In this document: piece after piece, positions 18,001 to 25,206 of the stretch | Position numbering within the stretch: the first letter of the stretch is position 1 | Layout: the number at the start of each line of letters is the position of its first letter | NCBI GenBank assembly: GCA_902492455.1 | Contig: CABULH010000018.1 | Location: 1-64,000, forward strand | Source: an uncultured Oscillospiraceae bacterium | GTDB taxonomy: Bacteria > Bacillota > Clostridia > Oscillospirales > Acutalibacteraceae | Length of the DNA: 64,000 nt | Direction of reading: 5' to 3' | Notes under the pieces: model-generated | Told to the model about the DNA's origin: nothing | What the model saw: only the letters and a program-made list of their open reading frames with translations | Databases searched by the model: none | Position numbers and translations under genes: made by a program

Positions 18001-18651
18001 AAATCCTTCTGGATGTTCGGCGGCGACGGCTGGGCTTATGATATCGGCTTTGGTGGTGTGGATCATGTGCTGGCTTCCGGTGAGGATGTCAACGTCATGG
18101 TCTTTGACACCGAGGTGTATTCCAACACCGGCGGCCAGGCTTCCAAGGCTACTCCTGTCGGCTCTGTGGCGCAGTTTGCCGCTGCCGGCAAGGCTGTGAA
18201 GAAGAAGGATCTGGGCGCTATCGCCATGAGTTACGGTTATGTTTACGTGGCGCAGATTTCCATGGGTGCGGACATGAATCAGACCCTGAAGGCGATCCAG
18301 GAAGCAGAGTCCTATCCGGGTCCCTCCCTGATCATCGCTTATGCCCCCTGCATCAATCACGGTATCAAGGGCGGCATGGGCATTTCCCAGACGGAGGAAA
18401 AGAAAGCGGTGGAGGCCGGCTACTGGCACACCTACCGGTTCGATCCCCGCAAGGAAGAGAACGCCTTTACCCTGGACAGCAAGGCTCCCACCACTTCTTA
18501 TCGTGATTTCATCATGGGTGAGGTTCGTTACAACTCTCTGACCCGGTCCTTCCCCGAGCGGGCGGAGAAGCTGTTCACCGAAGCGGAACAGGGTGCCAAG
18601 GCCCGTTACGACCATCTGCTGCGGTTGGGCGAACTGTACAGCAAAAAATAA
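15076..18651 (+). CDS. nifJ: Pyruvate:ferredoxin (flavodoxin) oxidoreductase
   Basis: A 1191-aa single-chain PFOR, the usual length. It decarboxylates pyruvate to acetyl-CoA and CO2 and reduces ferredoxin, a central step in anaerobic fermentation. It opens with the pyrimidine-binding domain (AIYPITPSSVMAE). Ferredoxin domain cysteines appear at about residue 695 (CIQCNFCSYVCPHA) and 749 (CTGCGSCANVCPG). The proximal cluster and TPP domain follow (CAGCGETPYAKL near 820, FGGDGWAYDIGFGG, and the NTGGQASKATP loop). AAAAGGAGGA precedes the ATG. Codon use is strongly biased, as in a highly expressed gene. It stands alone between a divergent transporter gene and a terminator. The ferredoxin at 45857 is a possible electron acceptor. 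Confidence 0.97.
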   Translation: MARKFKTMDGNNAAAHVSYAFTDVAAIYPITPSSVMAEVTDVWSAAGQENLFGRPVKVAEMQSEAGAAGAVHGSMQAGALTTTYTASQGLLLMIPNMYKMAGELLPNVIHVSARALASHALSIFGDHSDVYACRQTGYAMLCSSSVQEVMDLGAVAHLSAIKGRVPFLHFFDGFRTSHEIQKIQVWDQKDLAEMLDWEAVDAFRARALNPEHPVQRGTAQNPDIFFQAREACNTYYEAVPDVVEAYMNEVNKRIGSNYKLFNYYGPRDAKRVIIAMGSVCETIEETVDHMNAAGDKVGLIKVRLYRPFSAKHLIAALPASVESISVLDRTKEPGSIGEPLYLDVVAALKGSKFETVPVYTGRYGLGSKDTTPGQVVAVYRNMEAARPKKRFTIGIEDDVTKLSLKVKENLDTTPKGTRSCKFWGLGSDGTVGANKNSIKIIGDHTDMYAQGYFAYDSKKSGGVTISHLRFGKKPIKSTYFVSKADFVACHNPSYVDKYDMVSDVKPGGIFLLNCSWDADELEARLPAAMKRYIAKNDIKFYTIDATHLAKGLGLGNRTNTILQSAFFKLAKVIPTEDAIKFMKDAATKSYSKKGEAIVKMNHDAIECGAKEIKKVKVPKEWAKAVDGAAKEAEITGRPEIKGYIDSILDPVNAQQGDKLPVSAFVKDADGTVPLGSAAYEKRGIAVDVPCWIPENCIQCNFCSYVCPHAVIRPVIMNEDEAKNAPEGMKMKPATGLPGYQFAMTVSALDCTGCGSCANVCPGMKGNKALEMKPLDTQVAEEEKFLYGYELPVKPEVNEKFKTSTVKGSQFKQPLLEFSGACAGCGETPYAKLITQLFGDRMYIANATGCSSIWGGSSPSTPYTVNKEGHGPAWANSLFEDNAEYGYGMFLGVTARRNRLADIMKKFAEADLPAEWGLKAAAAEWLEGKDDAEASKAAAAKVVPALEKAMEACGSCGCEFDGLYKEALKNKDMLVKKSFWMFGGDGWAYDIGFGGVDHVLASGEDVNVMVFDTEVYSNTGGQASKATPVGSVAQFAAAGKAVKKKDLGAIAMSYGYVYVAQISMGADMNQTLKAIQEAESYPGPSLIIAYAPCINHGIKGGMGISQTEEKKAVEAGYWHTYRFDPRKEENAFTLDSKAPTTSYRDFIMGEVRYNSLTRSFPERAEKLFTEAEQGAKARYDHLLRLGELYSKK

Positions 18652-18668
18652 TATAGCAGCACCTGCAA

Positions 18669-18704
18669 GACGGCGGACATCACCTAAAAATGATGTCCGC
18701 CGTC
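18669..18704 (+). terminator. Intrinsic terminator of nifJ
   Basis: GACGGCGGACATCA pairs with TGATGTCCGCCGTC around an eight-base loop, followed by GTTCTACTATT. It lies 18 bp after the nifJ stop. Confidence 0.85.
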
Positions 18705-18766
18705 GTTCTACTATTAGGCAGAAGAATGAATTGCGGCAGAAATGAAGAAAATTTTAGAAAAAACAG

Positions 18767-18795
18767 TTGAAGTTGAGGCTAATGTGTGGTAATAT
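18767..18795 (+). promoter_or_regulatory. SigA-type promoter of the lipoprotein gene
   Basis: TTGAAG (18767-18772) and TAATAT (18790-18795) are spaced by 17 bp, about 45 bp before the start codon. Confidence 0.6.
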
Positions 18796-18839
18796 AGAAG
18801 TGATCTTTAGGAATCCGTTGGTGTTTGAGGGGAGAGAAA

Positions 18840-19907
18840 ATGAAGAAAGGCTGTTTGGCCGCAGTATATCTGGGAGTGTTGCTGGTCACTGGATGCGGGG
18901 GAACTCCGCAAGGGCAGGAGGGGCTGAGCACGTTTTCATCTTCCACAGAAACAACCCGGGAGACGGCTGCTCAGGCAGAGAGAACCATTTTTACACAACA
19001 GGAAACCCCTGTGCTGACGACCGCCGCATCTGAAAATACCACGGCGCCGCTGTTTCCTGCCACCACTTCTCCGTCCCTGCCGCCAGTTTCCACCTGGCCG
19101 ATGATGACAGGAGATCCTGATCCTGTACCCATGCCTACGCAGGCCCATTCTCAAAAAGAGAAAATAGAGAAAGCGGTGGAGCGGCTGAACGCTGCACTGG
19201 ATAAGACGGAAGCTTTAAAGCAGCTCCATTTCTCCTGTTTATCGGAGCGATGGTATACGGATGACAAAGACCGGGTGTACGTGAAAGGCGAAACGGAATA
19301 CTGGCAGAATAGGGCTTCCGGACAGGAAAGTTATATGCATGATAGCCACAGTATTGCGCCCTTTTTGAAGGATAAGGAAAGCTGGTATACGGTATTTATA
19401 AAACCCAATGATCGATATGAAAGAAGACGTTCTCAACTGAAACCGAATTTTACTGCATCTAAAGAGAGCGGCCAGTTCAATTTATCGGAGGAGAACCCCC
19501 TTTATACAGGGTTGCGATTTGGCGACAACGGCATTAATCCAGATGCTGCTCCGAGAAACGGTTCAATCTTTGCGCTAAAGCGGTTATCTCCTGAGATGGT
19601 TACGGCTGTGGAAGAAAAAAACGGGGAGATTATCCTGAAGTATCAGGCGGTGCCCCTGACCTACGACGCTGATGACCAGTATGGGGGCAGAAAGGCTGAG
19701 CATACGGCATCTTTTTCATTATCGAAGGATGGATACTTGCTGTCGCTAAAGGTCTCTTATATTGCCCACTGTGATTACAGCGACATTTTTCATATGACGG
19801 TAAATAAGAATGTTGCTGATATTCAAGAAGCGATTACTTTCACCGTCCACGATCCGGGCCGTCCGGTGTCGATTGCCAAACCGGATTGGGCGGCGGCCCT
19901 TGATTGA
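18840..19907 (+). CDS. Uncharacterised lipoprotein
   Basis: A 355-aa secreted lipoprotein. The signal peptide (MKKGCLAAVYLGVLLVTGC) ends in the lipobox LVTGC, so Cys19 is expected to be acylated. A Ser/Thr-rich linker of about 70 residues follows, then a folded domain of mixed beta structure (residues about 100-355) that resembles other clostridial lipoproteins of unknown role, vaguely LolA/outer-sheath-like in layout (QLHFSCLSERWYTDDK, TVNKNVADIQEAITFTV). The start at 18840 follows GAGGGGAGAG. It has its own promoter and is followed by a weak hairpin at 19934. Confidence 0.8.
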   Translation: MKKGCLAAVYLGVLLVTGCGGTPQGQEGLSTFSSSTETTRETAAQAERTIFTQQETPVLTTAASENTTAPLFPATTSPSLPPVSTWPMMTGDPDPVPMPTQAHSQKEKIEKAVERLNAALDKTEALKQLHFSCLSERWYTDDKDRVYVKGETEYWQNRASGQESYMHDSHSIAPFLKDKESWYTVFIKPNDRYERRRSQLKPNFTASKESGQFNLSEENPLYTGLRFGDNGINPDAAPRNGSIFALKRLSPEMVTAVEEKNGEIILKYQAVPLTYDADDQYGGRKAEHTASFSLSKDGYLLSLKVSYIAHCDYSDIFHMTVNKNVADIQEAITFTVHDPGRPVSIAKPDWAAALD

Positions 19908-19933
19908 CGCGTTTTCAAGCAGTTTGATGGTGC

Positions 19934-19965
19934 AATCGGGTTTGCCCATCGGCAAACGCCCGATT
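19934..19965 (+). terminator. Probable terminator after the lipoprotein gene
   Basis: AATCGGGTTTGCC pairs with GGCAAA and CCCGATT, with a two-base bulge, over a four-base loop and then TTTGTGG. It lies 26 bp after the stop codon. Confidence 0.55.
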
Positions 19966-19968
19966 TTG

Positions 19969-19977
19969 TGGTACAAT
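19969..19977 (+). promoter_or_regulatory. Extended -10 promoter candidate of the exporter-HAD gene
   Basis: TGGTACAAT fits an extended -10 element (TGnTACAAT). No good -35 box is present. It would give a leader of only about 18 nt before the TTG start at 20002. Confidence 0.4.
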
Positions 19978-20001
19978 GCAGGATGAAGGGAGAGGATCAT
20001 C

Positions 20002-21348
20002 TTGCAGAAACCACCGTCCATCGGAATGCGGATCATCAAATCCGCCGTCGCCGTCTTTTTATGTTTTTCTCTATCCCTGCTCCGCAGCCGATTTTTTCCC
20101 TTTTTTGGAGAAGGCGTACCCTTTTATTCCGCCATCGCCGCTATCCTCTGTATGCAGCCTTATGTGTCGGGCAGCGTGAAAACCGCGCTGAACCGCACGG
20201 TGGGCACCGTCATCGGTGCGGCGGGAGGAACCCTCTTTTTACTGGCGGAACGGGGAACGGGATTGCAGGGGATGCCGCTGCTTCGGGATCTGCTGCTGGC
20301 ATTGTGCATTATACCGCTGCTGTATGTAACAGTGGTTCTGAAAAAGACCACCGCTTCCTATATTACCTGTGTGGTATTCCTCAGCATCACCGTATCCCAC
20401 GCGGCGGACGTCAACCCGTATCTGTTCGCCCTCAATCGTATGGCGGATACGTTAATTGGTATTTTTGTTTCTTTGCTTGTGAATGTGTCCCATCTTCCCA
20501 GACGGCGGGACAGAAAAACACTTTTTGTACTGGGGTTGGACGGGGGGCTGGCCCTGGTTGGCGAAAAGGTATCTGCCGGGACGGCAATTCGCTTCAATCG
20601 TTTGGTGGAACAGGGCGCCTTGGTGACTGTGGCATCCTTTCGCTCACCGGCTCAATGGCTGCCCCGGGTGGAGGGGCTGGATCTGCGGCTGCCGGTATTG
20701 ATTATGAATGGGGCGGCGCTGTATGACCGGCGGACTCATACCTATTTATATACGAAGCCTCTGCCAAATCCTGTGCGGGCGGAAGTAGAAGATGTTTTTC
20801 GACGGTTTGGATTAAACTGTTTTCAATATGCAGTGGTTCACGAGGTCATGCATGTTTATTACGGCGCTTTTACCAATCCGGCGGAAAAGGATTTGGTGCT
20901 GCGGATGCGTGGCAATGCCCACGAGAATTTTGTTTGTGGTCCTTTGCCGGCAGGGCATGAAGCATTGCGGATATTGGCTTTGGATACCGAGACTATGATT
21001 GACCGGTTGGCGATAGCACTGGAAGCATTGCCCTGCGCGGACAGGATTCGTCTGGTCAGGAGGCCATGCCGGCAGCAGGAAGGCTATGATTATATTGGGA
21101 TTTATCCGGTGGAAGCATCGCCTGCCGCCGCGCTGACCGAACTGAAGAAACGTGTTGGGGCGGACCGGGCAGTGGTATTCGGAGGCAATGACAGAGATAT
21201 CCCGTTGCTGGAAGCGGCGGACAGAAGCTACGCTTCAGCCGATGCGGGGGAGGCGGTACAGGCGGCTGTTGACCGACGGCTGTCTGCAGAAGGCGGCGAG
21301 GGTATTTTGAGAGCCGCAGAGAAGCTATTTATAAAAAGAGAGCATTAA
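20002..21348 (+). CDS. ArAE/FUSC-like membrane domain fused to degenerate HAD domain
   Basis: A 448-aa fusion. Residues 1 to about 165 are an aromatic-acid-exporter-like (ArAE_1/DUF939, FUSC-related) membrane domain with four to five helices (IGMRIIKSAVAVFLCFSLSL, AILCMQPYVSGSVKTALNRTVGT, and others). Residues about 172-448 match the Cof-type HAD phosphatase fold. The HAD signature is altered: canonical DxDGT reads GLDGG (residues 178-182), so the nucleophilic Asp is Gly. Motif IV reads FGGNDRDIPLL, where one acidic residue is also lost. Phosphatase activity is therefore doubtful, and a binding or regulatory role is possible. A TTG start at 20002 follows GAAGGGAGAGGA and directly precedes the conserved first helix. 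The cohesin-like gene follows 21 nt downstream. Confidence 0.8.
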   Translation: MQKPPSIGMRIIKSAVAVFLCFSLSLLRSRFFPFFGEGVPFYSAIAAILCMQPYVSGSVKTALNRTVGTVIGAAGGTLFLLAERGTGLQGMPLLRDLLLALCIIPLLYVTVVLKKTTASYITCVVFLSITVSHAADVNPYLFALNRMADTLIGIFVSLLVNVSHLPRRRDRKTLFVLGLDGGLALVGEKVSAGTAIRFNRLVEQGALVTVASFRSPAQWLPRVEGLDLRLPVLIMNGAALYDRRTHTYLYTKPLPNPVRAEVEDVFRRFGLNCFQYAVVHEVMHVYYGAFTNPAEKDLVLRMRGNAHENFVCGPLPAGHEALRILALDTETMIDRLAIALEALPCADRIRLVRRPCRQQEGYDYIGIYPVEASPAAALTELKKRVGADRAVVFGGNDRDIPLLEAADRSYASADAGEAVQAAVDRRLSAEGGEGILRAAEKLFIKREH

Positions 21349-21369
21349 TGGAAAGGTAGGGCGGGCGGT

Positions 21370-22569
21370 ATGAATTATAATAGAAAAAGATGGCTGTCTA
21401 TTGCAATGGCCATGATTTTGTCAGTCGTTTTGTTTTCATTCACCGCCTTTGCTGAATCGTCAGCCGCCCGCTTATGGCTTACCGGCGCGAAGGTGGTGCA
21501 GCCAGGTGAAAGCCTGTTTTTGCAGCTACGGGTTGAAGGCAGCAGCCTACAGGCGGTACAGGGTACGCTTGATTATGACACCGATTTATTATCGCTGGAA
21601 CAGATAACCAAAGCGGAAGATGACGGAGAAACAGACGAGTGGATGATTACCTGTACGGGCAATACATTTAAGGCCTTCGATTATGATTTGGATACGCCCT
21701 TGACCCAGGAGAATGTTTTGCTAAATATAGTCTTTTACGTGAAGAAACCAGTGTCGACGGACACCACCATTATTACTTGCAGAGATCTTCGCATTGACGA
21801 GGGTAACGGGCTGCGCAGTCTGCCGCCTGTTATGCACGAATTGAAGGTGGATGGCTTTTCCGGTGCGGATGCCGCGCTGCGCTCTCTGCAGGCGGAAGGG
21901 GCTGTTCTTAAGCCGGCGTTTGATCCTGACGTGCTCTATTATGAAGTAACTGTACCGGAAGACATGGAAAGACTGAAGCTGCTGGCAGAACCTGAGAAGG
22001 AAAATGCCAGCTTGGACATTGTGGATCAGCCGCTGAGAAAGGGAGAAACCACCAGCCTATGGGTGAATGTGACTGCTGAATCCGGGGAGGTGCGGACCTA
22101 TGTCGTAGATGTGCACCGTGGCACTGTCAAAAACGACGGCAATGTCACCATATTGGGAAAAAGCGACGATAATGATTTAAAAGCGCTGTATGTGGGTGGT
22201 TTTGACGTTTTGCCCACCTTTCAAAAGGATGTTACATCTTATAAGGTAGAACTTCCTTATGATATCAAAGTGATAACCGTGGAGGGAATAGCCGTTGATA
22301 AAGCGGCATCTGTGGAGATCCAAGGGGCTTCTATGCCTGAACCGGGAAGCAAGCAAACGGTATCCATCATTTGTACGGCGGAAAATGGGTCAAGCAAGCA
22401 ATACACGGTAGAACTTCACCGCGCGGCGAAGCCTTCTGCTGCATCATTATCCGTCTGGCGATTGATTCTTTGGGGTGCGATTGTGGTTGCCATATGCGCG
22501 GGAATCGGCAGTGCAGCGGGTATCCTTTGTTATAAAGGAAGGAAAGCGCATAGAAACCAGGAAAAATGA
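21370..22569 (+). CDS. Surface protein: cohesin-like domain plus two cadherin-like domains
   Basis: A 399-aa protein with a signal peptide (residues 1-29, ending FTAFAES). Residues about 33-150 look like a cohesin/CBM-type beta-sandwich (VVQPGESLFLQLRVEG, QGTLDYDTDLLSLEQ). Two repeats of the cadherin-like beta-sandwich family PF12733 follow (LKPAFDPDVLYYEVTVPEDM and VLPTFQKDVTSYKVELPYD). A single membrane helix (about 364-386) and basic tail end the protein. It is displayed outside the cell and anchored at its C-terminus. No dockerin partner or carbohydrate enzyme is seen in the window, so binding to a cellulosome-type partner is only a possibility. Confidence 0.85.
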   Translation: MNYNRKRWLSIAMAMILSVVLFSFTAFAESSAARLWLTGAKVVQPGESLFLQLRVEGSSLQAVQGTLDYDTDLLSLEQITKAEDDGETDEWMITCTGNTFKAFDYDLDTPLTQENVLLNIVFYVKKPVSTDTTIITCRDLRIDEGNGLRSLPPVMHELKVDGFSGADAALRSLQAEGAVLKPAFDPDVLYYEVTVPEDMERLKLLAEPEKENASLDIVDQPLRKGETTSLWVNVTAESGEVRTYVVDVHRGTVKNDGNVTILGKSDDNDLKALYVGGFDVLPTFQKDVTSYKVELPYDIKVITVEGIAVDKAASVEIQGASMPEPGSKQTVSIICTAENGSSKQYTVELHRAAKPSAASLSVWRLILWGAIVVAICAGIGSAAGILCYKGRKAHRNQEK

Positions 22570-22606
22570 CCATCGGCAGGATTGCTGAGGCTAAACATAA
22601 AACCAA

Positions 22607-22657
22607 AAGGGTTTTCGCAGATTTTTTTAAAAAGTGAGCGAAAACCCTTGCTTTTTG
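22607..22657 (+). terminator. Intrinsic terminator before the S10 operon
   Basis: AAGGGTTTTCGC (22607-22618) pairs with GCGAAAACCCTT (22638-22649), followed by GCTTTTTG. The 19-base loop is AT-rich. It ends the cohesin-like transcript just upstream of the r-protein promoter. Confidence 0.7.
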
Positions 22658-22679
22658 CTTTGAGATAGTGTAATATAAT
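22651..22679 (+). promoter_or_regulatory. Promoter of the S10-spc-alpha operon
   Basis: A perfect TATAAT sits at 22674-22679. At 17 bp upstream the -35 position is CTTTTT, a weak box. It lies immediately after the preceding terminator and about 350 nt before rpsJ, so the operon appears to carry its own promoter and does not depend on an upstream str operon. Confidence 0.6.
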
Positions 22680-22686
22680 CAAGCGT

Positions 22687-23031
22687 GACTGTGACCGGGG
22701 GATGATTGCGCGCTTTTCCTGGAAACAGTTCGGACTGCACGATATGCGATGAAGCGGGAGGTTGCGGCCGGTATGGTCGGTTTTTCCGCTGAGTATGTCC
22801 GATTTTAAACCGGGCGACAAGGAATACTGTCAGCACACGGCGGCTCCGGAAGCTGCGCCGTTTCACGGTGCCGCGGAGGGAGGCTTGCGCGCTGTGTGCC
22901 CAGGACGCTGATCCGTACCCGGAAACTTGTTTCAAGTGTCCGGTTTTTTCACGGCCAAGCGAGAAACACCCGGCAGGGTGTACGGATTTGGCGCCGCCCG
23001 CCAACTCAATTTATTAAGGAGGCGTTTTTCA
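22687..23031 (+). promoter_or_regulatory. Long structured 5' leader of the S10 operon
   Basis: About 345 nt separate the predicted transcription start from rpsJ and hold no plausible gene. Hairpin-forming segments are visible, including CGGCGGCTCCGGAAGCTGCGCCG at 22838-22860 (imperfect) and the terminator-like hairpin at 22919-22949. Leaders of r-protein operons often bind one of the encoded proteins for feedback control (L4 in E. coli). Whether this one does so is an inference. AAGGAGG at its end serves rpsJ. Confidence 0.5.
22919..22949 (+). terminator. Attenuator-like hairpin inside the rpsJ leader
   Basis: CCGGAAACTTG pairs with CAAGTGTCCGG (one mismatch) around a TTT loop and is followed directly by six T residues. 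This is a well-formed intrinsic terminator placed 83 nt before rpsJ, so it may attenuate the whole operon. Confidence 0.65.
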
Positions 23032-23343
23032 GTGGCAGTCAAGGAGAAAATCAGAATTCGCATCAAGGGGTATGATCATCAGTTGGTGGATCAATCCGCC
23101 GAGAAGATCGTGGAGACGGCCCGCCGTACCGGCGCCCGGGTTTCCGGCCCTGTTCCGCTTCCCACCGAGAAGGAAGTCGTCACCATCCTGCGCGCGGTGC
23201 ACAAATACAAGGATTCCCGCGAGCAGTTCGAGACTCGGACGCACAAGCGTCTAATCGACATCCTTCGTCCGTCCAACAAGACAGTTGAAGCCCTGATGGG
23301 GCTTGAACTCCCCGCCGGTGTGGAAATCGAAATCAAACTGTAA
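23032..23343 (+). CDS. rpsJ: 30S ribosomal protein S10
   Basis: A 103-aa S10, the normal length, with IRIRIKGYDHQLVDQSAEKIV and the C-terminal LELPAGVEIEIKL. It is part of the 30S head and also the NusB partner in antitermination. A GTG start at 23032 follows AAGGAGG. It is the first gene of the S10-spc-alpha operon and follows the long structured leader. Confidence 0.97.
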   Translation: MAVKEKIRIRIKGYDHQLVDQSAEKIVETARRTGARVSGPVPLPTEKEVVTILRAVHKYKDSREQFETRTHKRLIDILRPSNKTVEALMGLELPAGVEIEIKL

Positions 23344-23471
23344 CACGGTTTGCGGATTTTCCGGCGAGGTCATGTTCCCCTGTTTCGGAAAGGCGGCTGC
23401 GGCCCCGGCGCAAGGGTGTCGCCAGCGGTCGGCGAGGAAACGGCGGAACCAATAACCAAGGAGGTATAGAC

Positions 23472-24107
23472 ATGCAGAAAGGCATCATCGGCAAAAAAGT
23501 CGGCATGACCCAGATCTTCGATGAGAAGGGCAACGTTGTCCCGGTAACCGTTATTGAAGCCGGCCCCTGCGTCGTGGTTCAGAAGAAGACGGTGCAGAAC
23601 GATGGGTACGACGCCCTTCAGTTTGGATTCGGCGACGTGTCCGTCAATCGGGTCAACAAACCTATGAAGGGTCATTTTGAAAAAGCGGATGTGGCTCCCA
23701 AGCGGACGCTGCGGGAATTCCGCTTCGACAACTGCGACGCTCTCAACGTCGGCGATATCGTCAAGGCGGATACCTTCGCCAGCGGCGACCGTGTGGACGT
23801 GGTGGGCATCAGCAAAGGTAAAGGCTACGCCGGTGCCATTAAGCGCTGGAACTTCCAGCGGCTGAAAGAGACTCACGGTACCGGCCCGGTGGCCCGTCAC
23901 GCCGGCTCCCTGGGCGCCTGCTCCTCTCCCTCTCGTGTATATAAGGGGATGAAGGGCGCGGGCCATCTGGGTGCGGAGCGCGTCACCGTGCAGAACCTTG
24001 ACGTCGTCAAGGTGGATGCGGAGAACAACCTGATCGCGGTGCGCGGTGCCGTTCCCGGCCCCCGCGGCGGCATCGTGGTGCTCTCGGATTCCGTCAAGAA
24101 GGCGTAA
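23472..24107 (+). CDS. rplC: 50S ribosomal protein L3
   Basis: A 211-aa L3 beginning MQKGIIGKKVGMTQIFDEKGN, with the loop AGSLGACSSPSRVYKGMKGAGHLG that reaches the peptidyl transferase centre. It is an early-assembly 23S rRNA binder. AAGGAGG precedes the ATG. A 128-bp GC-rich spacer with inverted repeats separates it from rpsJ, unusually long for this operon. Confidence 0.97.
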   Translation: MQKGIIGKKVGMTQIFDEKGNVVPVTVIEAGPCVVVQKKTVQNDGYDALQFGFGDVSVNRVNKPMKGHFEKADVAPKRTLREFRFDNCDALNVGDIVKADTFASGDRVDVVGISKGKGYAGAIKRWNFQRLKETHGTGPVARHAGSLGACSSPSRVYKGMKGAGHLGAERVTVQNLDVVKVDAENNLIAVRGAVPGPRGGIVVLSDSVKKA

Positions 24108-24123
24108 GGAAGGAGGAAATCAA

Positions 24124-24747
24124 ATGCCTACAGTATCGACTTACGACATGACCGGCAAGCAGACCGGCACCATGGAACTGAACGACGAAGTTTTCGGCGT
24201 GAAGCCCAACGGCACCGTGATGCACAGCGCCGTCGTGAATTATTTGGCGAACCAGCGCCAGGGCACCCAGTCCACCCTCACCCGTTCCGAGGTAAGCGGC
24301 GGCGGCAGAAAGCCCTGGAGACAGAAGGGTACCGGCCACGCTCGTCAAGGCTCCATCCGGGCTCCCCAGTGGACCCACGGCGGTATTGCTCTGGGCCCCA
24401 AGCCCCGCAGCTATAACTATGTGCTGCCCAAGAAGATGCGCCGTTTGGCCATCAAATCCGCTTTCTCCTCCAAGGTGCTGGCGGGTGAGATGAAGGTGCT
24501 GGACAGCCTCTCTTTGGAAGAGATCAAAACCAAGAAGATGGTTGCCGTTTTCAAAGCTCTGGAGGCGGATAAAAAGGTGCTGCTGGTGCTGCCGGAAAAG
24601 GATGAGACCGTTATCCGTTCCGCCCGCAACATCCCCGGCGTCAAGACTGCTTTGGTGAACACCCTGAACGTTTATGATGTTCTTAATGCCGACGCTTTTA
24701 TCGTTGTCAAAGAGGCAGTTGCCCAGATCGAGGAGGTGTACAAATAA
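24124..24747 (+). CDS. rplD: 50S ribosomal protein L4
   Basis: A 207-aa L4 (MPTVSTYDMTGKQTG) with the extended tunnel loop RSEVSGGGRKPWRQKGTGHAR. It binds 23S rRNA and, in some bacteria, represses its own operon through the leader. The start at 24124 follows AAGGAGG and gives the family N-terminus. Its stop overlaps the rplW start (TAATG). Confidence 0.97.
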   Translation: MPTVSTYDMTGKQTGTMELNDEVFGVKPNGTVMHSAVVNYLANQRQGTQSTLTRSEVSGGGRKPWRQKGTGHARQGSIRAPQWTHGGIALGPKPRSYNYVLPKKMRRLAIKSAFSSKVLAGEMKVLDSLSLEEIKTKKMVAVFKALEADKKVLLVLPEKDETVIRSARNIPGVKTALVNTLNVYDVLNADAFIVVKEAVAQIEEVYK

Positions 24748-25037
24748 TGGAAGCTCGCGACATTATCCTCAAGCCGGTCATCACGGAAAAATCCGTGCAG
24801 GGTCTGGCGGAGAAAAAGTACACCTTCCGTGTGGCGGAGGGCGCCAACAAGATTGCCATCGCCAAAGCGGTGGAAGAAATCTTCGGCGTCAAAGTGCTGA
24901 AGGTCAACACCGTCAGCATGAAGGGCCACAAGCGCCGTATGGGCCGCAACGAAGGCTACACTCCGGATTGGAAAAAAGCCATTGTCACCCTGACGGCGGA
25001 TTCCAAGACCATTGAGTTCTTCGACGGCATGTTCTGA
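24747..25037 (+). CDS. rplW: 50S ribosomal protein L23
   Basis: A 96-aa L23 (ARDIILKPVITEKSVQGL, and KVLKVNTVSMKGHKRRMGR). It sits at the peptide tunnel exit and docks SRP and trigger factor. The ATG overlaps the rplD stop by one base, with AGGAGG inside rplD. A 169-bp structured spacer follows it. Confidence 0.97.
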   Translation: MEARDIILKPVITEKSVQGLAEKKYTFRVAEGANKIAIAKAVEEIFGVKVLKVNTVSMKGHKRRMGRNEGYTPDWKKAIVTLTADSKTIEFFDGMF

Positions 25038-25206
25038 TAGCCCGTTCCGACGGGTAAAAGGCCATCCCCCGGCAGCGCCGGGGAGGCCCCGTTTCTTTGC
25101 AGACGGGGCTGGGGCGGGAATTCCCGCCGGCATTGTATGGGGCGGAAAACGGGAAAACCGTGTGGCGCCGCCCCGCAAAGCTAAGTAACAGGAGAGTGAA
25201 TCGGGA
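25038..25206 (+). promoter_or_regulatory. Hairpin-rich spacer between rplW and rplB
   Basis: Five consecutive inverted repeats fill this spacer: CCCGT/ACGGG (25041-25054), CCCCGGC/GCCGGGG (25067-25083), GCCCCGT/ACGGGGC (25086-25109), the perfect palindrome GGCGGGAATTCCCGCC (25113-25128), and GGGGCGG/CCGCCCC (25139-25174) enclosing a small inner stem. Most other gene junctions in this operon are under 30 bp. It may be a regulatory leader for the downstream genes, an RNA processing site, or a stability element. No T tract follows any stem, so simple termination is unlikely. Confidence 0.5.

Noticed and set aside
15043..18615. A 1190-codon open frame on the minus strand covering nearly all of nifJ
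   Set aside because: It mirrors nifJ codon for codon, has low-complexity His/Gly/Leu-rich content and no recognisable domain. It arises from the strongly biased codon use of a highly expressed gene. nifJ is certain.
22927..23031. An in-frame N-terminal extension of S10 into the leader
   Set aside because: The extension would add 35 residues that S10 never has and would cover the ribosome binding site of the GTG start.
23344..23471. GC-rich inverted repeats between rpsJ and rplC as a second regulatory RNA
   Set aside because: The spacer is unusually long, but its pairings are partial and I could not define a convincing stem set as in the rplW-rplB spacer.
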